From contig CALXSJ010000005.1 in assembly GCA_944391115.1 (NCBI GenBank), positions 1-64,000 on the forward strand: 64,000 nt of DNA. Reading direction: 5' to 3'. Made by a program: the position numbers and the translations under genes. The notes beneath the pieces were generated by a model, which was given only the letters and a program-made list of their open reading frames with translations, was not told the DNA's origin and searched no databases. Source of the DNA: an uncultured Victivallales bacterium (lineage in GTDB: Bacteria; Verrucomicrobiota; Lentisphaeria; Victivallales; UBA1829). Positions 1 to 8,530 of the stretch are shown in pieces; within the stretch, counting starts at the first letter, position 1, and the number at the start of each line of letters is the position of its first letter.

Positions 1-5
1 TTTAG

Positions 6-35
6 AAAACGTGAAAAAACAAAAAAAACGTGAAA
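6..35. repeat. 11-bp direct repeat upstream of the first pseudopilin gene
   Basis: AAAACGTGAAA occurs at 6-16 and again at 25-35, a 19-bp period, in the A-rich stretch before the gene at 79. It could be a regulator site, since CG-centred half-sites are common for LacI-family proteins, or simply low-complexity sequence. The upstream side is cut by the window edge, so any promoter or regulator gene is not visible. Confidence 0.35.
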
Positions 36-78
36 TCTGGGGTTCAGTCCCTTGAATTTTACATAACAGGAACAAAAA

Positions 79-765
79 ATGAAGATCGTATTCCCGTCGG
101 CACAGATTCCTGAAAAACGTTTCAACACTTTCACATTAATAGAATTGCTGGTAGTGATTGCCATCATTGCCATTCTTGCGGCCATGCTTTTACCTGCATT
201 AAGCAAGGCAAAAGCGATGGCACAGTCAATCGCCTGTGCAAATATGCTGAAGCAGTATGGCCTTGCGGGCGCCCTTTATACCGATGACAACAAGGATTAC
301 CTCCCATATACGCACAGTGGGACATACATCTGGTGCGAGGAATCCGGCTGGGCCTCATTGTATCTGGCAAGCGAAACAGACAGCGAAAAGAATAAAAAGC
401 TGTTCCGCTGCCCTTCGAACGAAAATCCGAAACCTCTTGCAAAATATGACCGTTATTCCTACGGTTCAAACTGTGATTTCGGAGCTCCGATCATGTGGGA
501 CTGGTACTATTTTAAAAAAGCAGGAGAAGTGAAACGCAAGCCCTCGACTCTCGTCCATATCCTTGATACGCAGGGTGACGGTGTCGATTCCGGACAGTAT
601 TACGCCTCATTCGGAGATTGGACCAACCATGCTCCCAGGCATTCCAACCGTGCCAATATCGTATTCTGGGACGGCCATGTCGGCAATGCTCCCGTTGCAT
701 TGATCCGGCATGAATCCAATCAGGATATCGTATGGGGAATTAATCCCGATTTCGGAATCAAGTGA
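79..765 (+). CDS. pseudopilin-like protein (type II secretion/prepilin-type N-terminal domain, H-X9-DG C-terminus)
   Basis: A 228-aa protein. After a 17-residue basic leader comes a hydrophobic helix starting FTLIELLVV (Phe18, Glu22), the prepilin N-methylation signature, followed by [10 protein letters not shown] and a soluble domain. Near the C-terminus the pattern His-X9-Asp-Gly-His is the H-X9-DG motif typical of pseudopilin-like families expanded in Lentisphaerota and Planctomycetota. The residue before the expected cleavage point is Thr17, not Gly. The protein is presumably anchored in the inner membrane and may enter a type II secretion pseudopilus or another surface structure; the precise role is unknown. 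ACAGGAACA at 66-74 serves as the ribosome site. The next gene, encoding a large secreted glycan-active protein, starts 26 nt after the stop, so the two are probably co-transcribed. Confidence 0.9.
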   Translation: MKIVFPSAQIPEKRFNTFTLIELLVVIAIIAILAAMLLPALSKAKAMAQSIACANMLKQYGLAGALYTDDNKDYLPYTHSGTYIWCEESGWASLYLASETDSEKNKKLFRCPSNENPKPLAKYDRYSYGSNCDFGAPIMWDWYYFKKAGEVKRKPSTLVHILDTQGDGVDSGQYYASFGDWTNHAPRHSNRANIVFWDGHVGNAPVALIRHESNQDIVWGINPDFGIK

Positions 766-791
766 AACTTCTGCATAAGGTAAAATCCATC

Positions 792-3700
792 ATGAAATTA
801 TTACTTGCATTTCTTCTCTGCAGTATGGCTTCACAGTACGCCGCTGCGCTTCCCGCCTGCCAGAGCTTTGCGCTTGACATCCGCAACGGGGTTCCTGTTG
901 TGAGTGCACGCGGAGATCAAAATATTCAAACCTTCGGCAAGGTGGAAATTGCAAAGGAGAAAAACGGATGTGCTTACTTCCTTTTTGCTAAAAAAGGGGA
1001 TTTCTTCCGTTTTTCTCAAAAGGAAAACATACAAAAGGAACAGGGAACCGTCGCTTTTTTTGTCAAGGAGTGTGACACTGCACCGGATCAGCGGGTCTGG
1101 AACCCCTACTTTCAATGGCCTGGCACGGATGAGGTTTTTGCGATCCTGCGTCTCTGGCAGCCCTTTGAAGTCGGAGGCGGGCTCTGGAATAAACGGACCC
1201 GTCTCGTCTGGAGCTTTGCCGAAACGCCGAAACAAGGAGTCTGGCGTCATATCGCCTTCTCGTGGCAGAAGCGGATGGTTCGTCTCTATATAGACGGAAA
1301 GGAACGTCAGACGCTGATTCCCGTTGATTTCCTTTTCCGCAATCCCGGAAGCTTCTTCACGGTCGGGCGTCCTTCGGAAGCGCTTGCCGCCGAGGATGAT
1401 TTCCACACCGGACGCCATATCATTCATGATGCCCCGCAGCAGGCGGAAAAAATGAAAATCGGAAAAGAACCCTACGGTGCGATCGGCATTCGCTCGTTCC
1501 GCATTTTCGACCGGCCCCTGACCCCGGAGGAGGCGGCTGCGCTGGCCGCAGGAAAAGAGTTTCCGAAACAAGTAAGGGATCAGCTCTCCGTGCATTACGA
1601 TGAGGCGGTTTCCGCACAGACGCTCCGGGTGATGCTGACAAGTCTTCTCGCCCGGGAAGGCGACCGCGCACAGATTCGTCTCCGCGATTCCGCGGGAAAA
1701 ATCATCGCACAGGTTTCCGCCGTCGCGGAAAAGGGCGGATTTGCGCCTGCGACGCTGAAATACGGCAACATCCCCTCCGGAAAATACCGTCTGGAGGCCA
1801 CCCTTGCGCGAACCGGCACGAAAGCAGACACGATCTTCCGGAAACTGCCGGATTTTCCGTGGGTTGGCAACAAGCTTGGCAGCGAAGATGTGGTCCTGCC
1901 CGGTTTCGAACCGCTCAAGGCAGGTGCAGATTCCGCAAGTGTCTGGGGACGCACTTACCATTTCGGAAAGTCGCTGATGCCGCAGAGGATCGTCAATCAG
2001 AATCGCGAAGTGCTTGCCGGGCCGATCTGCTGGATGCTGAAAAACGATGGCAGGGAATCGCTCCTGATCTTCTCGAAAGTCCGGCGCGTCTCCGCGACGC
2101 CGACCAGAGCGGTATGGGAGGGCGAGGGTTCTCTCGGACAACTGAAAGTCACGGGAAAACTCACGGTGGAATATGACGGATTCATGGATTTCTCGCTCAC
2201 CTTCCTTCCGCCCGCCGGAGGGATGGTTGCGGAATCTCTGCGGATGGACATCCCGTTCCACCCTGCAGAAGCGACGCTTCTCTTCCATGAGGCGCGCCGC
2301 TCCGCAACCTGGGAAAACAACTGGAAATCTCCGGTCACGCCACTCGGCAGCAAAGGAGTCATCACAATCGGCAATCCGGACCGCTGTCTCCAGTGGATGA
2401 TCGAATCCGACCAGTTTTATTATCCGGAAGACAATCCGAAGACGCTGCAGTGCCTCGAAACCGCCGGCAGACGTATCTTCCGAATCGAAGTGATCGGTGC
2501 CAGGAAAAAAATCACGCAGCCCTTCACGCTCTCGTTCATGCTGCACGCGGGACCCGTCAAAGCGCGCCCGAAGAACTGGCGAGGCTGGACGCGTGCCGGA
2601 CGCCGTTACATTGACCCGCGGATTCACAACCGCGTCGATTACAATTATGACTGGTGGGCTCGCTCGCCCGGCGAAGCGATCCCCGCCGAGGGTTTCCCCG
2701 TAAAAACGGACCGTTCCATCCTGAAGGATAAAATCCCGTGTGTGAGCATGCATTTCGGCGGCTACCGCGAAACTCGCGAGAAAAAGGATCTGAATAAACG
2801 CACTCCTGAATGGCTCCGCTATGAAAAAGAGTGGCAGCGTCTGCCGCAGCGCCTGGTCACAAACCCCGGCTGGAACGAACAGACCATTGACACAAAGGCC
2901 TTCAGCTGGGGCGAATGGCACATCTGGACGGTTGACAGGCTTTTCCGAACCACCGGCGTTCGCGGTCTTTACTACGATGACTGGCTGCCCGGAGCTTCGA
3001 CCAATGAACTGGCGGGGTCCGGTTACCTCGGAGAAGGCGGGGTCCGGCGTGCGACGCGCGACATCCGGAATCAGCGTGAATTCCACCGGAGGATTTACGC
3101 TCTGGTCAAGCGCTACCGTCCGGAAGACGGAATCATTTATCTGCACGTCAGCGGATGCCCGATTCTGCCCATTCTGGGCTTTGCCGACATTGACTATGAC
3201 GGGGAAGTCATGGTGTGGAGCGACCGCATCCCGCCGGAAGGACGTTATTTCGACACCTACCGGATGGATATTTTCCAGATGCTCTTTTCCTGTCGCCAGT
3301 TCGGTGTCGTGCCCGGATTCCATGATGTCACGACGAAAACGCTTGACAGCGGAGGTCCCGGAAAGATCCTCACTGCGAACAACCAGCGCCAGCTCTGGTC
3401 GCTGCTGCTCCTGCATGACATTCATCTCCAGAGCGCCTTCACTTCCGGACTCGAGGAACTGCGCATGATGTGGCTCGATCACTTCGGAATCGCCGAAGAT
3501 GATGTGAAATTCCGCGGCTATTGGGATCCTGAAAACGGCGCGAAACTTCTGGAATTCGGCTTCCAGCCCGATCCGACGGACATCGACCGTGCAAGCAAAG
3601 GATACCTTGCGACCTATCTCCGCCCGGGAAAGGCTCTGCTGATTGTCGTGCGCGATGCGCCCAACAATTATGCAGGGGAAGCGCAGGCGACTATCCGGCT

Positions 3701-3860
3701 CGACCGGAAAAAACTCGGATTTGCACCGGATGCAAAACTTGCCGCTTATGATATGGAAACTATGGGCCGCAACCGCATCGGGACCATTGATGGCAATCTT
3801 CTGAAGGTCAACGTGGACTGTGATAACTTCCGGGCGGTTCTGATTACGGAGGAAAAATGA
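792..3860 (+). CDS. secreted LamG-domain protein with GH123-like (DUF6067) catalytic region
   Basis: 1022 aa from the ATG at 792, chosen because AAGG at 777-780 precedes it and because it gives a clean signal peptide (MKLLLAFLLCS). A GTG at 762 in frame would overlap the previous stop and adds ten polar residues. Residues about 40-245 form a LamG/concanavalin-like domain, recognisable from WRHIAFSW and RLYIDGKE. The rest resembles the DUF6067/GH123-like family: WVGNKLGSEDVVLPGF, SVWGRTYHFG, then a TIM-barrel-like part with GLYYDDW. Characterised GH123 members are beta-N-acetylgalactosaminidases, so an exported glycan hydrolase is a reasonable guess. The substrate and catalytic residues cannot be fixed from this sequence. 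It is paired with the pseudopilin gene just upstream. Confidence 0.8.
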   Translation: MKLLLAFLLCSMASQYAAALPACQSFALDIRNGVPVVSARGDQNIQTFGKVEIAKEKNGCAYFLFAKKGDFFRFSQKENIQKEQGTVAFFVKECDTAPDQRVWNPYFQWPGTDEVFAILRLWQPFEVGGGLWNKRTRLVWSFAETPKQGVWRHIAFSWQKRMVRLYIDGKERQTLIPVDFLFRNPGSFFTVGRPSEALAAEDDFHTGRHIIHDAPQQAEKMKIGKEPYGAIGIRSFRIFDRPLTPEEAAALAAGKEFPKQVRDQLSVHYDEAVSAQTLRVMLTSLLAREGDRAQIRLRDSAGKIIAQVSAVAEKGGFAPATLKYGNIPSGKYRLEATLARTGTKADTIFRKLPDFPWVGNKLGSEDVVLPGFEPLKAGADSASVWGRTYHFGKSLMPQRIVNQNREVLAGPICWMLKNDGRESLLIFSKVRRVSATPTRAVWEGEGSLGQLKVTGKLTVEYDGFMDFSLTFLPPAGGMVAESLRMDIPFHPAEATLLFHEARRSATWENNWKSPVTPLGSKGVITIGNPDRCLQWMIESDQFYYPEDNPKTLQCLETAGRRIFRIEVIGARKKITQPFTLSFMLHAGPVKARPKNWRGWTRAGRRYIDPRIHNRVDYNYDWWARSPGEAIPAEGFPVKTDRSILKDKIPCVSMHFGGYRETREKKDLNKRTPEWLRYEKEWQRLPQRLVTNPGWNEQTIDTKAFSWGEWHIWTVDRLFRTTGVRGLYYDDWLPGASTNELAGSGYLGEGGVRRATRDIRNQREFHRRIYALVKRYRPEDGIIYLHVSGCPILPILGFADIDYDGEVMVWSDRIPPEGRYFDTYRMDIFQMLFSCRQFGVVPGFHDVTTKTLDSGGPGKILTANNQRQLWSLLLLHDIHLQSAFTSGLEELRMMWLDHFGIAEDDVKFRGYWDPENGAKLLEFGFQPDPTDIDRASKGYLATYLRPGKALLIVVRDAPNNYAGEAQATIRLDRKKLGFAPDAKLAAYDMETMGRNRIGTIDGNLLKVNVDCDNFRAVLITEEK

Positions 3861-3920
3861 ATGACTGCTCCGTGGACAGAGGAAAATCGAAACGGCAAAG
3901 GCATTTTTTGAATGAATTCG

Positions 3921-3940
3921 CATCCGGCAGCAGCCGGATG
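3921..3940. repeat. perfect 8-bp hairpin after the LamG/GH gene
   Basis: CATCCGGC at 3921-3928 pairs with GCCGGATG at 3933-3940 around a 4-nt loop. There is no T-run after it, so it is probably an mRNA 3' end stabiliser or processing hairpin preceding the real terminator at 3954-3998. Confidence 0.45.
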
Positions 3941-3953
3941 TGAGCCGACTTTA

Positions 3954-3998
3954 TAAAAAAACTCCGTTCCTGCAGATAAGCGGAACGGAGTTTTTTTA
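3954..3998. terminator. bidirectional rho-independent terminator between convergent genes
   Basis: ACTCCGTTCC (3961-3970) pairs perfectly with GGAACGGAGT (3982-3991). The stem is flanked by a run of A on the left and a run of T on the right, so it can terminate both the plus-strand gene ending at 3860 and the minus-strand operon ending at 4021. Confidence 0.88.
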
Positions 3999-4020
3999 TC
4001 AGGAGTGTTTCCCGCACTAC

Positions 4021-5382
4021 TCACTCGTAGCGCAGCGCCTCGATCGGGTCGAGCTTGGAAGCCTTCCACGCAGGATAGAATCCGAAGATAATCCCGACCG
4101 CCGCCGAAACGAGAACTGCGGCGATCATGCCGCCCGGACTGGGTTCGATCGGCCAGTTCAGATGATATTTGACCATCATTGCCGCGCCGCGCCCGAGAAG
4201 AATCCCGACCAGTCCGCCGACGAGGCAGAGCAGGATGGATTCGACGAGGAACTGTTTGAGGATGTCGCGCGAGCGCGCTCCGACCGCCATGCGCAGCCCG
4301 ATCTCGCGTGTGCGCTCGGTGACGGAGACCAGCATGATGTTCATGATGCCGACGCCGCCGACAGCCAGCGAAATCATGGCGACGACCAGCAGAAGATTGG
4401 TCATCAGCGTCGAGGTGCTGTTCAGCGTTTTCATGAATTCGGCGAAGTTGCGGACGTGGAAGTCGTCCTCCTTGTCGGGGCCGATCCTGTGGCGCTCCCG
4501 AAGGAGACGGGTCACTTCATCAATCGCATCATTGACCTTTTCCGGAACGAGCGCGGTCAGCATGATCTGATCGACCTGCGTGAACTTCGGCGTATGCAGC
4601 GTGTCGGTTTCAAAATTCTCCGCATGTTCGGGATAGAACGCAACGCCCTCGGCGGAATACAGAGAGCTCGGCGAGGTGGTTGCCTCGCTGGTCGTGTTGG
4701 TCGGATCACCGGTTTTGAGCCCGGTCACGCGGAGGCGGATCGTGGTCCACGGCGCGACGATAATGTCGTCCTCGTCAAACCCCATCATGTTTGCGCCCTT
4801 CGACTGGAGCACGCCGATCACGGTGAAGGTCACATTCCGGATGCGGATTTCGGAATCGACGGGCGAATTGCCGCCGAAGAGTTCCTGCACGATCTTGGTT
4901 CCTACGACACAGACACGTGCGCGGGTGTCCACTTCGCGCCGGGTGAAGACGCGTCCTTCGGAAACGTCCCAGTCCCGGATCTCGAAATATTCGGGATCGG
5001 AACCGACGATCGTGTTCGGCATCCAGTTTTTGTTTCCGGCGATCACCTGGGTCGAGGAAGCGCGGACAATCGGCACGGCCTTGTCCACGCTCTGGCACTC
5101 GGCGAGAATCGCGGCGCAGTCTTCGGGGGTGAGCGACATGCTGTTGCCCATGCCCTGCCGGACGCCGCCCGGCACCCGGGGCGCTCCCGGCATGACCATG
5201 ATCGAGTTCGCGCCCATTTTTTCAATGGAGGAACGGATCGCCGTCGAGGAACCGTTGCCGATTTCCATCATCGTAATCACGGCGGCGATGCCGATCACAA
5301 TGCCGAGCGCGGTCAGCAGTGCGCGCGTCGGATTGCGTCTGAGCGCGTTCAAAGCCACTTCTATGGTTCGTATCAGAGACAT
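4021..5382 (-). CDS. MacB-type ABC transporter permease (FtsX family)
   Basis: A 453-aa inner-membrane permease of the MacB/FtsX type. A first transmembrane helix (ALLTALGIVIGIAAVI, residues about 18-35) is followed by a roughly 230-residue periplasmic MacB_PCD domain. Three C-terminal helices surround the FtsX signature RTREIGLRMAVGAR. In such systems the permease couples cytoplasmic ATP hydrolysis to movement of the periplasmic adaptor and pumps peptides, macrolide-like compounds or lipids out through a TolC-type channel. It starts 3 nt after the ATPase gene ends and is the last gene of a three-gene minus-strand operon. The ATPase is a separate polypeptide here rather than fused as in E. 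coli MacB. The transported substrate is unknown. Confidence 0.93.
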   Translation of the reverse strand: MSLIRTIEVALNALRRNPTRALLTALGIVIGIAAVITMMEIGNGSSTAIRSSIEKMGANSIMVMPGAPRVPGGVRQGMGNSMSLTPEDCAAILAECQSVDKAVPIVRASSTQVIAGNKNWMPNTIVGSDPEYFEIRDWDVSEGRVFTRREVDTRARVCVVGTKIVQELFGGNSPVDSEIRIRNVTFTVIGVLQSKGANMMGFDEDDIIVAPWTTIRLRVTGLKTGDPTNTTSEATTSPSSLYSAEGVAFYPEHAENFETDTLHTPKFTQVDQIMLTALVPEKVNDAIDEVTRLLRERHRIGPDKEDDFHVRNFAEFMKTLNSTSTLMTNLLLVVAMISLAVGGVGIMNIMLVSVTERTREIGLRMAVGARSRDILKQFLVESILLCLVGGLVGILLGRGAAMMVKYHLNWPIEPSPGGMIAAVLVSAAVGIIFGFYPAWKASKLDPIEALRYE

Positions 5383-5385
5383 CTT

Positions 5386-6078
5386 TTATTCTCCTCCGTA
5401 GGCGCCGCTCACGAGCAGTCCGTCGTGTATGTGGATGGTCCGTTTCGCATAATCGGCGACTTCCTTTGCATGAGTGACGAGGATGATTGTGATCCCCTCC
5501 CGGTTGAGTTCTTCGAAGATCTTCATTACGTCTACGCTGGTTTTCGAATCGAGATTTCCGGTCGGCTCATCCGCGAACAGAACCGGCGGATGATTGATCA
5601 GGGCGCGTGCGATGGCGACACGCTGCTGCTGACCGCCGGAGAGCTGCGAGGGATAGTGGTCCATCCTGTCGCCGAGCCCCACTCGCTGAAGCATGGCGCG
5701 CCCGCGCTCCTGCGCTTCGCGGGTCGAGAGCGAACCCGCCGTATAGAAGAGCGGCATGATGACATTGTCCAGAGCACTTGTCCGGGGCAGCAGGTTGAAG
5801 CTCTGGAAGACGAACCCGATATGGCGGTTCCGCACCTGTGCGCGCCGGTCGCCGGAAAGCGAGCCGACCTCCTGACCCTCCAGAAAATACTCTCCTGTGG
5901 TCGGCCGGTCAAGACAGCCCAGGATGTTCATCAGCGTGCTCTTCCCGGAACCGGATGCGCCCATCAGTGCGACGTATTCGCCCTTCTCGATGTTCAGCGT
6001 GATGCCCTTGAGGACCGGCACGTCGATTTCACCGAGGAAATAGGTCTTTGTAACGGATTTCAGTTCAATGAGACTCAT
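5386..6078 (-). CDS. MacB/LolD-type ABC transporter ATP-binding protein
   Basis: A 230-aa cytoplasmic ATPase with all ABC motifs intact. Walker A is GASGSGKST (residues about 36-44), the Q-loop region is FVFQSFNLLPR, the signature is LSGGQQQRVAIARAL, Walker B is VLFADEPTGNLDS, and the switch His lies in VTHAKEV. The sequence type is that of the MacB/LolD/FtsE subfamily, which drives mechanotransmission-type exporters. The start ATG overlaps the stop of the adaptor gene by 4 nt (ATGA), and the permease follows 3 nt after its stop, showing tight translational coupling in one operon. Confidence 0.95.
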   Translation of the reverse strand: MSLIELKSVTKTYFLGEIDVPVLKGITLNIEKGEYVALMGASGSGKSTLMNILGCLDRPTTGEYFLEGQEVGSLSGDRRAQVRNRHIGFVFQSFNLLPRTSALDNVIMPLFYTAGSLSTREAQERGRAMLQRVGLGDRMDHYPSQLSGGQQQRVAIARALINHPPVLFADEPTGNLDSKTSVDVMKIFEELNREGITIILVTHAKEVADYAKRTIHIHDGLLVSGAYGGE

Positions 6079-7382
6079 TTTTTCTTCTGATTCCTTCTGT
6101 GCGGCGGGGTGGGCAGGAACGGACTCGAGGAATTTGCTCCCGCATTTTCAATCACTTTGACGGTTTCCTTGCCCGTCACATAGACAAGGCCTTCGGAAAG
6201 AGTGTCGGCGATAATTTCCGTTTCCGTTCCGGTATTGAGACCGGTCTTGACCTTCAGCGGTTTGAGAACTTCATTTTCAACCGTCCAGATGTAGCGTTCC
6301 CCTCTGGGCAGCTCTTCCGTTAGCGCAAATTGATATTCCTGCCTGAGATCGGAAGCGTCCGGCTTGAAGCGGAGCGCAGCGTTCGGCACGGAAAAGGCGG
6401 AATTCCGCTGGTCGAGAATGAACTTGACATTGGCGGTCAGATAGGGCAGAAGAGTGCCGTCGGAATTGTCCGTTCCGACTTCGACCACGTAGGTGACAAC
6501 GTTCTGCGACATGGTTGCGTTGAGACGGATTTTCTGCACTTCGCCCTTGAATTCGCGTCCCTGGAAGGCGTCCACGGAGAAGATGACGGGCTGCCCGACC
6601 TTTATCATGCCGACGTCCGCCTCGTTGACGGAGACCCAGATCTGCATCCGCTTGAGGTCCTTGGCGATCAGGAAGAGGCTCGGCGCGCTCATGCTGGAAA
6701 CGACGGTCTGTCCGATGCTGACGCGGCGGTCGATGATGACGCCGTCCACGGGAGACTTGATCGTGCAGTAACCGAGATTGCGCGCGGCGCGTTCCTGCGC
6801 GGCATTCGCGGCGGCAAGGGAGGCTTCGGCCTGTGCGAGACTCGCCTTCTGAACGGCAAGATCGGCCACGGCGGCGTCATAATCGGCTTTCGCCGTGTCG
6901 TAGGTGGTTTTCGCTATGGCGTTTGTCGGGTAGAGCTGCTGGGCCCGCTCCCATTCCTGAAGCGCAAGCTTCCATTTCGCCTCGGACTGCTGGATATTCG
7001 CCTGGGCGCTCTGAATCGCGGCCTTTGCCTGAAGCTGCTCGGCTTCAGCGGATTTGAGTTCTGCCGAGTAGAGCGAGTCGTCGATCAGCGCGAGGATGTC
7101 GCCCTCCCGGATGACGGAACCGTAATCGACGCTTTTCCCCGCGGTGTCGGTTCCGAACTTTGCAATCATGCCCTGAACCTGGGCTCCGACATTGACCAGC
7201 TCCTCCGGTTCGACCGTGCCCGTCGCGCTGATGGTGCGCATCAGTTCGGCTTTTCCGAGACGGTCGGTCCGGAAAACAGTTTTCTCGCCGGTGTCGGAAT
7301 AACTCCGATATCCCCAGACGGCGAGCACGACAAGAGCGGCGACGATGACGAGGAGAATAATGAGTTTTAATGCTGATTTCAT
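6075..7382 (-). CDS. MacA-like periplasmic adaptor (HlyD/RND adaptor family)
   Basis: 435 aa from the ATG at 7382. AAGGATGGGAC lies 11 nt upstream, and the protein then begins directly with the membrane anchor MKSALKLIILLVIVAAL. An ATG at 7394 overlaps the ribosome site and is less likely. Order of parts: N-terminal transmembrane anchor; barrel-sandwich half (ATGTVEPEELVNVGAQVQG); an alanine-rich coiled-coil hairpin at about residues 85-190; the second sandwich half (IKSPVDGVIIDRRVSIGQTV); then beta-barrel and membrane-proximal domains. It bridges the MacB-type permease and an outer-membrane channel. It is the first gene of the adaptor-ATPase-permease operon. No TolC-like gene is in the window. 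Confidence 0.93.
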   Translation of the reverse strand: MKSALKLIILLVIVAALVVLAVWGYRSYSDTGEKTVFRTDRLGKAELMRTISATGTVEPEELVNVGAQVQGMIAKFGTDTAGKSVDYGSVIREGDILALIDDSLYSAELKSAEAEQLQAKAAIQSAQANIQQSEAKWKLALQEWERAQQLYPTNAIAKTTYDTAKADYDAAVADLAVQKASLAQAEASLAAANAAQERAARNLGYCTIKSPVDGVIIDRRVSIGQTVVSSMSAPSLFLIAKDLKRMQIWVSVNEADVGMIKVGQPVIFSVDAFQGREFKGEVQKIRLNATMSQNVVTYVVEVGTDNSDGTLLPYLTANVKFILDQRNSAFSVPNAALRFKPDASDLRQEYQFALTEELPRGERYIWTVENEVLKPLKVKTGLNTGTETEIIADTLSEGLVYVTGKETVKVIENAGANSSSPFLPTPPHRRNQKKK

Positions 7383-7462
7383 AAAAAGTCCCATCCTTTT
7401 TGATTGCTGAAGTGATTTTACGGCTTATAACGTGCGATGACGCGTCTTTATTGTGAAATTTC

Positions 7463-7492
7463 GGAAATATTCCGGAAAAACAGGATATTTCC
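7463..7492. repeat. 8-bp inverted repeat between the efflux operon and the isomerase gene
   Basis: GGAAATAT at 7463-7470 and ATATTTCC at 7485-7492 form a perfect inverted repeat with a 14-nt loop. It lies downstream of the minus-strand isomerase gene and upstream of the adaptor gene. There is no clean T-run on either side, so it could be a weak terminator or a regulator site for the efflux operon. Confidence 0.35.
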
Positions 7493-7521
7493 CCCCTCCC
7501 CTGACGGAGAAGGGAATCGCA

Positions 7522-8313
7522 TCACCAGTCGCGCAGCGCGTCGCATACCCGTTTCAGGGCCGCCGGAAGGTCTTCTCCCGGAGCGCAGGTTTCCAGATTC
7601 ACATATCCGTCATACCCGCTTTCCCGGATCGCCTTCCAGGTCTCCCGGAAATCAATACTGCCCTTTCCGATCAGGGCCAGAGTGTAAAAGCGCCCGTCGC
7701 GCTTGCGGTCGGAACCGGGGATCGGATCATCGGTTATGATCCAGTCCTTGAAATGAACATGCTCGACGTAATCCTTTACCTTGCGGAAAGAGTCCGCGTC
7801 GTTTTCCGCCGTGGCGACATTTCCGTTGTCGAAGGTCAGGCGAAGGCCGGGAACCGCATGCAGCACTTCCAGAGCCTCGTCCGCCGTGACAATCGGGCTG
7901 CGGTCCAGCGCGGTGCTTTCGAATGTCAGAGCAAGTCCCGCCTCGCGCGCGACAGGAAGCATCATCCGGTAATGTTCAATCCAGAGCCGGCGGTCTTCCG
8001 CAAGCTTCATGACGCGCTTGTGAGCGAACGGGGGAATCATCATGAGCGGCGCGCCGAGTGTGAGCGCGTCATCCACGGAACGTTTGAATTCGTCCAGCGC
8101 ATCAGGGGATTCCTCGATGAATCCCCGCAGAAGCGGAGTGTGCGCAGCAACCGGGAGTCCTGCGTCATCGCAGCGTTTCCTGAGTTCCGAAGCGGGCGTA
8201 TTGTGGGTCGTCACCCAGTCGATCGCGGACATGCCGCAGTCCACTGCCGTCTGAATGATTTCCGCGGGGGTGTAATGTCCGTTCATAACCAGTGACATCA
8301 TGCACAGTTTCAT
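7522..8313 (-). CDS. sugar phosphate isomerase/epimerase family TIM barrel
   Basis: 263 aa from the ATG at 8313, supported by AAGGA 8 nt upstream; the longer open frame has no ribosome site. The fold is the xylose-isomerase-like TIM barrel (AP_endonuc_2). Likely metal ligands are visible at strand ends: Glu in TFES, Asp in FDNGN, His in EHVHFKD and Glu in NLETC. Members include inosose and tagatose epimerases, IolE-type dehydratases and many partners of Gfo/Idh/MocA oxidoreductases, so a role in ketose or inositol-type sugar rearrangement is plausible. The exact reaction cannot be called. A sigma70-like promoter lies at 8349-8377, and the gene appears monocistronic. Confidence 0.85.
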   Translation of the reverse strand: MKLCMMSLVMNGHYTPAEIIQTAVDCGMSAIDWVTTHNTPASELRKRCDDAGLPVAAHTPLLRGFIEESPDALDEFKRSVDDALTLGAPLMMIPPFAHKRVMKLAEDRRLWIEHYRMMLPVAREAGLALTFESTALDRSPIVTADEALEVLHAVPGLRLTFDNGNVATAENDADSFRKVKDYVEHVHFKDWIITDDPIPGSDRKRDGRFYTLALIGKGSIDFRETWKAIRESGYDGYVNLETCAPGEDLPAALKRVCDALRDW

Positions 8314-8348
8314 AACAGTCTTCCTTGGGTTAATCCTGATTGCTGGAT

Positions 8349-8377
8349 AGTTTAAATGCGCGGCGCGGTTTTTGCAA
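8349..8377 (-). promoter_or_regulatory. sigma70-like promoter for the isomerase gene
   Basis: On the minus strand TTGCAA (8372-8377), a 17-bp spacer and TAAACT (8349-8354), 36 bp upstream of the ATG at 8313. Confidence 0.5.
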
Positions 8378-8471
8378 ATTCGGAAAAAAGAAAAATCGGA
8401 TGTTCTCGGAAATCCATGCCGCTTTCGGGCGGGAATCTTCCTGTTTTCAGACTCTTTCCGCACATCCGGCC

Positions 8472-8500
8472 TTGACAAACGGAACGCATCAGATTATCTT
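8472..8500 (+). promoter_or_regulatory. strong sigma70-like promoter for the DppB-type permease
   Basis: TTGACA at 8472-8477, a 17-bp spacer, and TATCTT at 8495-8500. The start codon is at 8531 with AAGGAGG at 8519-8525, giving a short leader of about 25 nt. Confidence 0.7.
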
Positions 8501-8530
8501 TTTTGGATTCCGGAAAACAAGGAGGCCGGC

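Noticed and set aside
831-3923. A 1030-codon open frame on the minus strand opposite the LamG/GH gene
   Set aside because: It mirrors the GC-rich third codon positions of the plus-strand gene. Its product has no signal peptide, domain or ribosome site, whereas the plus-strand product has recognisable LamG and GH123-like motifs.
5382-5386. Possible frameshift splitting a MacB gene into ATPase and permease
   Set aside because: Both parts are full length for their separate families and have their own start codons. Separate ATPase and permease genes are normal in MacAB-like operons.
3940-6090. 716-codon plus-strand frame across the efflux operon
   Set aside because: It overlaps two intact ABC transporter genes on the minus strand, and its product is rich in His, Arg and Asp without motifs, typical of an antisense shadow.
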